This document shows, one piece after another, positions 61,717-64,000 of a DNA stretch of 64,000 nt. The stretch covers positions 62,001 to 126,000 of the forward strand of contig JAQWHM010000011.1 in assembly GCA_029249345.1 (NCBI GenBank), written 5' to 3'. How positions within the stretch are numbered: the first letter of the stretch is position 1; each line of letters opens with the position of its first letter. Both the position numbers and the translations under genes were made by a program. Under the pieces are notes generated by a model that did no database searches, was not told where the DNA came from, and worked only from the letters and a program-made list of their open reading frames with translations. Origin of the DNA: UBA10348 sp002469915 (GTDB lineage Bacteria; Bacteroidota; Rhodothermia; Rhodothermales; UBA10348).

Positions 61717-61809
61717 TGGATTTATGAGCATATCCCGTTGTTGCTTTTTACCTTTCTCAGTCTTTGGGCTAAATGAAACGCAAACGGCCTTTATTTAGTC
61801 CGTCGGCAG

Positions 61810-63711
61810 ATGAATCTGTCGGCTGTGCTGGACCCCCTTCTCGAACCTATCATTCGCATGCGTCAAAGATATTTCATGTTGATTCTGGCTGCGTTTAGCT
61901 TGCCAATCGCAGCATTCGCTCAGCCAGTCACCCAACCGTTCACGTTCAGCCCCATTGAGCATAATTTGCCTTTGGTTCGCCATGGAAGCACCTCTTGGGG
62001 AGACATCGATGGTGATGGTGATCTAGATCTTTTCCTAAGCGGCGAGTCAGAAACGGGAATTGTATCCGCGATTTTTCGCAATGACGGATTTGATGGAAAC
62101 GGTAAAGCCCTATTTACGGAAGTCTCCGCTGTATTAGACCGAGTAGCCTTTTCGGCTTCCTCTTGGGGAGATGCCGACGGAGATGGTGATCTCGACCTGG
62201 TGGTTATGGGAAGTCGAACTATTTCATATCCGTATGATCCAGTTACGTCGATGTACAGAAATGACGGAGCCACCTTTGTTTCAGTTTCAGCTGACCTTCC
62301 CCGTTTGCACAGTGGTTCGGTTTCGTGGGGAGACTTAGATAACGATGGAGACCTAGATCTTCTTTTGACGGGTACGGACGAAAATGATGCGGAAACGTCT
62401 TCTATTGCCAATCGAAATGCAGATGGGTCCTACTCAAGCGTCTCCGACGCGCTTCCTGGCATTGCATACGGAGATTCAGAACTAGGAGATGTGGATGGAG
62501 ACGGGGACTTGGATGCCGTCATTGCCGGTTCAGGAATCAATGGATTTACCACTCAGGTGTACAAGAACAACTCCGGCACCCTAACCGCGATGAACCAAGA
62601 GTTTGGAGAATTTGCCTTCGCATCGGCTGACCTCGGCGATTATGACAACGATGGAGATTTAGATCTAATCACTGGCGGGGGACAAATATCCTCCAACTTG
62701 ATGGATGGCGCCGTCCGACTCTGGAATAACTCAGGTGGTTCGTTTACCGAAGTCACGCTAAGTGCCAATGGAATTCTAGCTGGTGACATCTCCTTCGGCG
62801 ACTATGATCACGATGGAGATTTAGATTTGATGGTCCTCGGCGCCAATAACATCCTTGGGCGACGGGATGCGTCAATTTATCAGAATGATGGCGCAAATGG
62901 GTTTGTTAACAAATCCATTCTGGTTGGGTCCATTTTTTCTGATATGGAGTGGGGAGACTTTGACGGAGATGGTGATCTTGATCTCCTAACGAGTGGATTC
63001 ACCCCGTATGGCCAAACGGCGACTACGCTGTATCAGAACAACCGACAGGTCATTCCGACGGTCCCTTCTGCTCCTGCTGGGCTGCAATCCAGAGTTGAAA
63101 ACTCCTCGGTTGAATTGAATTGGCTTCCGACTCTGCAGAGTGATGGGGCCAATACCTTCCTGACCTTCAACGTGCGCATCGGAACTACACCGGGAGGTAC
63201 GGACCTCGTATCCTCCATGTCTAATTTCCAGACGGGGCGACTGCAAACTCCTCAGCCGGGTAATGCTACATCCAACATGAGTATGCATTTGAGCAATCTT
63301 AATGATGGAATCTATTATTGGAGTGTTCAGGCGGTGAATAATGCGTTTATCGCCTCACCGTTTTCTGATGAAGGGTCTTTTTCAGTTTCTGGAGGGCAAT
63401 CGGTGGATACGGAAACGGATTCCGCCCTACCGCAGCACTTCGCAATCCGACCGAATTACCCAAACCCATTCGCATCCAAAACCACGATAGAGTACGACCT
63501 ACCGGAGACGGCAAACGTATCCTTTATCGTGTACTCCATGCTTGGTCAGGAGATACTTCGTCTTAATCCTGGTGCCCAAGCCGCGGGCCGGCACCAGTTA
63601 GAGTGGACCGGCGAAGATGCAAGCGGCAGTCGGGTTGGCTCTGGTATATACCTGTTTGAACTACGGGCCGGCCCGCGAGTCAAGTCAGGCACTATGACGT
63701 TGGTTCGATAA
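61810..63711 (+). CDS. VCBS/FG-GAP-repeat secreted protein with type IX sorting domain
   Basis: A 633-residue exported protein. The signal peptide is near residues 17-38 (MLILAAFSLPIAAFAQ). Seven repeats follow, each with a calcium-binding D-x-D-x-D-G type turn (GDIDGDGDLDLFL, GDADGDGDLDLVV, GDLDNDGDLDLLL, GDVDGDGDLDAVI, GDYDNDGDLDLIT, GDYDHDGDLDLMV, GDFDGDGDLDLLT), then a fibronectin-type domain (about 425-545) and a C-terminal sorting domain beginning NYPNPF and ending RVKSGTMTLVR. The last is the type A CTD recognised by the type IX secretion system. A second ATG at residue 17 may be the true start. Confidence 0.92.
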   Translation: MNLSAVLDPLLEPIIRMRQRYFMLILAAFSLPIAAFAQPVTQPFTFSPIEHNLPLVRHGSTSWGDIDGDGDLDLFLSGESETGIVSAIFRNDGFDGNGKALFTEVSAVLDRVAFSASSWGDADGDGDLDLVVMGSRTISYPYDPVTSMYRNDGATFVSVSADLPRLHSGSVSWGDLDNDGDLDLLLTGTDENDAETSSIANRNADGSYSSVSDALPGIAYGDSELGDVDGDGDLDAVIAGSGINGFTTQVYKNNSGTLTAMNQEFGEFAFASADLGDYDNDGDLDLITGGGQISSNLMDGAVRLWNNSGGSFTEVTLSANGILAGDISFGDYDHDGDLDLMVLGANNILGRRDASIYQNDGANGFVNKSILVGSIFSDMEWGDFDGDGDLDLLTSGFTPYGQTATTLYQNNRQVIPTVPSAPAGLQSRVENSSVELNWLPTLQSDGANTFLTFNVRIGTTPGGTDLVSSMSNFQTGRLQTPQPGNATSNMSMHLSNLNDGIYYWSVQAVNNAFIASPFSDEGSFSVSGGQSVDTETDSALPQHFAIRPNYPNPFASKTTIEYDLPETANVSFIVYSMLGQEILRLNPGAQAAGRHQLEWTGEDASGSRVGSGIYLFELRAGPRVKSGTMTLVR

Positions 63712-63713
63712 GC

Positions 63714-64000
63714 ATGATCTTACCCCCTACTATGTCGAACCGCTCTATCAATCCGCTTCGCCGCAAAATGAACATTTCTCGACGAACGGCTGTTGTTCTT
63801 GGCACTTTCCTCTCGCTCATTCTTGGTGCAGCGCTGCCGTCCATGGCTCAGCGCCAGTTCGTGCTTGTGACTGGTATTCCACCTCTCACCCTCGGGGCGC
63901 ATGCAGGCGCAGATTTTGACGGGGATGGTGACGAAGACGTATTCGTTACTGGAATGGGGCCAGATGGCGTACTGCATACCGCACTATATCGATTTGATCG
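63714..64000 (+). CDS. Second VCBS-repeat secreted protein, 5' part (runs off window)
   Basis: A partial gene of at least 95 codons, starting at 63714, three bases past the preceding stop. It has a long basic N-region with SRRTAVVLG (a weak Tat-like twin-arginine pattern), a hydrophobic core, the end ALPSMAQ, and then ADFDGDGDEDVFVTG, the first of the same kind of calcium-binding repeats. The two are probably a tandem pair. The rest is outside the window. Confidence 0.75.
   Translation, partial: MILPPTMSNRSINPLRRKMNISRRTAVVLGTFLSLILGAALPSMAQRQFVLVTGIPPLTLGAHAGADFDGDGDEDVFVTGMGPDGVLHTALYRFD

Noticed and set aside
1..64000. CRISPR arrays, insertion sequences, phage genes, toxin-antitoxin pairs
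   Set aside because: No regularly spaced repeats, transposase motifs, integrases or phage structural genes were seen, and no neighbouring small gene pair fits a toxin-antitoxin layout convincingly.

Overview
The window is a dense stretch of bacterial chromosome with about 60 protein genes on both strands, one tRNA and several hairpin terminators. There is no rRNA, CRISPR array, insertion sequence or phage block. It looks like a marine Rhodothermota/Balneolota or closely related Bacteroidota-group heterotroph. The grounds are a type-IX-secretion-type C-terminal domain on a large VCBS-repeat protein, a type III glutamine synthetase, a two-subunit 2-oxoacid:ferredoxin oxidoreductase, a FeoA-FeoA-FeoB iron operon, many short secreted lipoproteins, and a promoter with the Bacteroidota-style TTTG / TAnnTTTG pattern upstream of the tRNA. 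This placement is inferred from gene content; no rRNA is present to confirm it.

Layout. 1-5.0 kb: the 5' part of nhaA, rpmE, the korAB operon and apaG. 5.0-6.4 kb: thyA-folA. 6.5-9.4 kb: a fasciclin lipoprotein, an unknown lipoprotein and purB. 9.5-12.4 kb: a three-gene type III polyketide synthase / methyltransferase / FAD-monooxygenase operon. 12.5-15.2 kb: a membrane Ser/Thr kinase with a beta-propeller. 15.3-19.5 kb: a DUF1415 protein, ilvA, an ECF sigma factor, a membrane-protein gene split by a one-base shift, and an outer-membrane-protein relic. 19.5-23.2 kb: a basic secreted protein, glnN, an Lrp-type regulator and tRNA-Met. 23.6-28.5 kb: small secreted proteins, a zinc-ribbon protein, ltrA, sdaA and a membrane zinc-ribbon protein. 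28.6-32.4 kb: an RRM protein and rodA-mrdA. 32.8-40.5 kb: a HExxH/propeller/barrel protein, phzF, pyrD, a long-chain acyl-CoA ligase and a lipoprotein. 40.5-46.9 kb: the feo operon, a SUMF1-domain lipoprotein, a secreted protein, and a polytopic membrane protein with a TRIC-type channel.

The most striking block is 47.0-53.9 kb, a tightly packed five-gene operon. It encodes a dihydrodipicolinate-synthase-family deaminase, a GntR regulator, a two-cysteine 4-hydroxyproline epimerase, a D-amino-acid (D-hydroxyproline) oxidase, and a 1003-residue fusion of an APH-type kinase, an M23/LytM domain and an AGXT2L-type aminotransferase-fold phospho-lyase. The first four fit hydroxyproline catabolism. 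The fusion is best explained as hydroxylysine (or ethanolamine) kinase plus the matching phospho-lyase. Together they suggest use of collagen-type modified amino acids.

After that come a membrane MutS-like ATPase (53.9-55.8 kb), a Gfo/Idh/MocA dehydrogenase - sugar isomerase - membrane protein operon (55.9-58.4 kb), a PhoB/PhoR-like two-component pair with a MarR regulator and a queuosine-precursor-type transporter (58.6-61.7 kb), and two tandem VCBS-repeat secreted proteins, the second cut by the window end. Two genes deserve a sequence check: feoB, which has no normal start codon in front of its P-loop, and the gene at 18.3-19.1 kb, which is broken at a run of five A.
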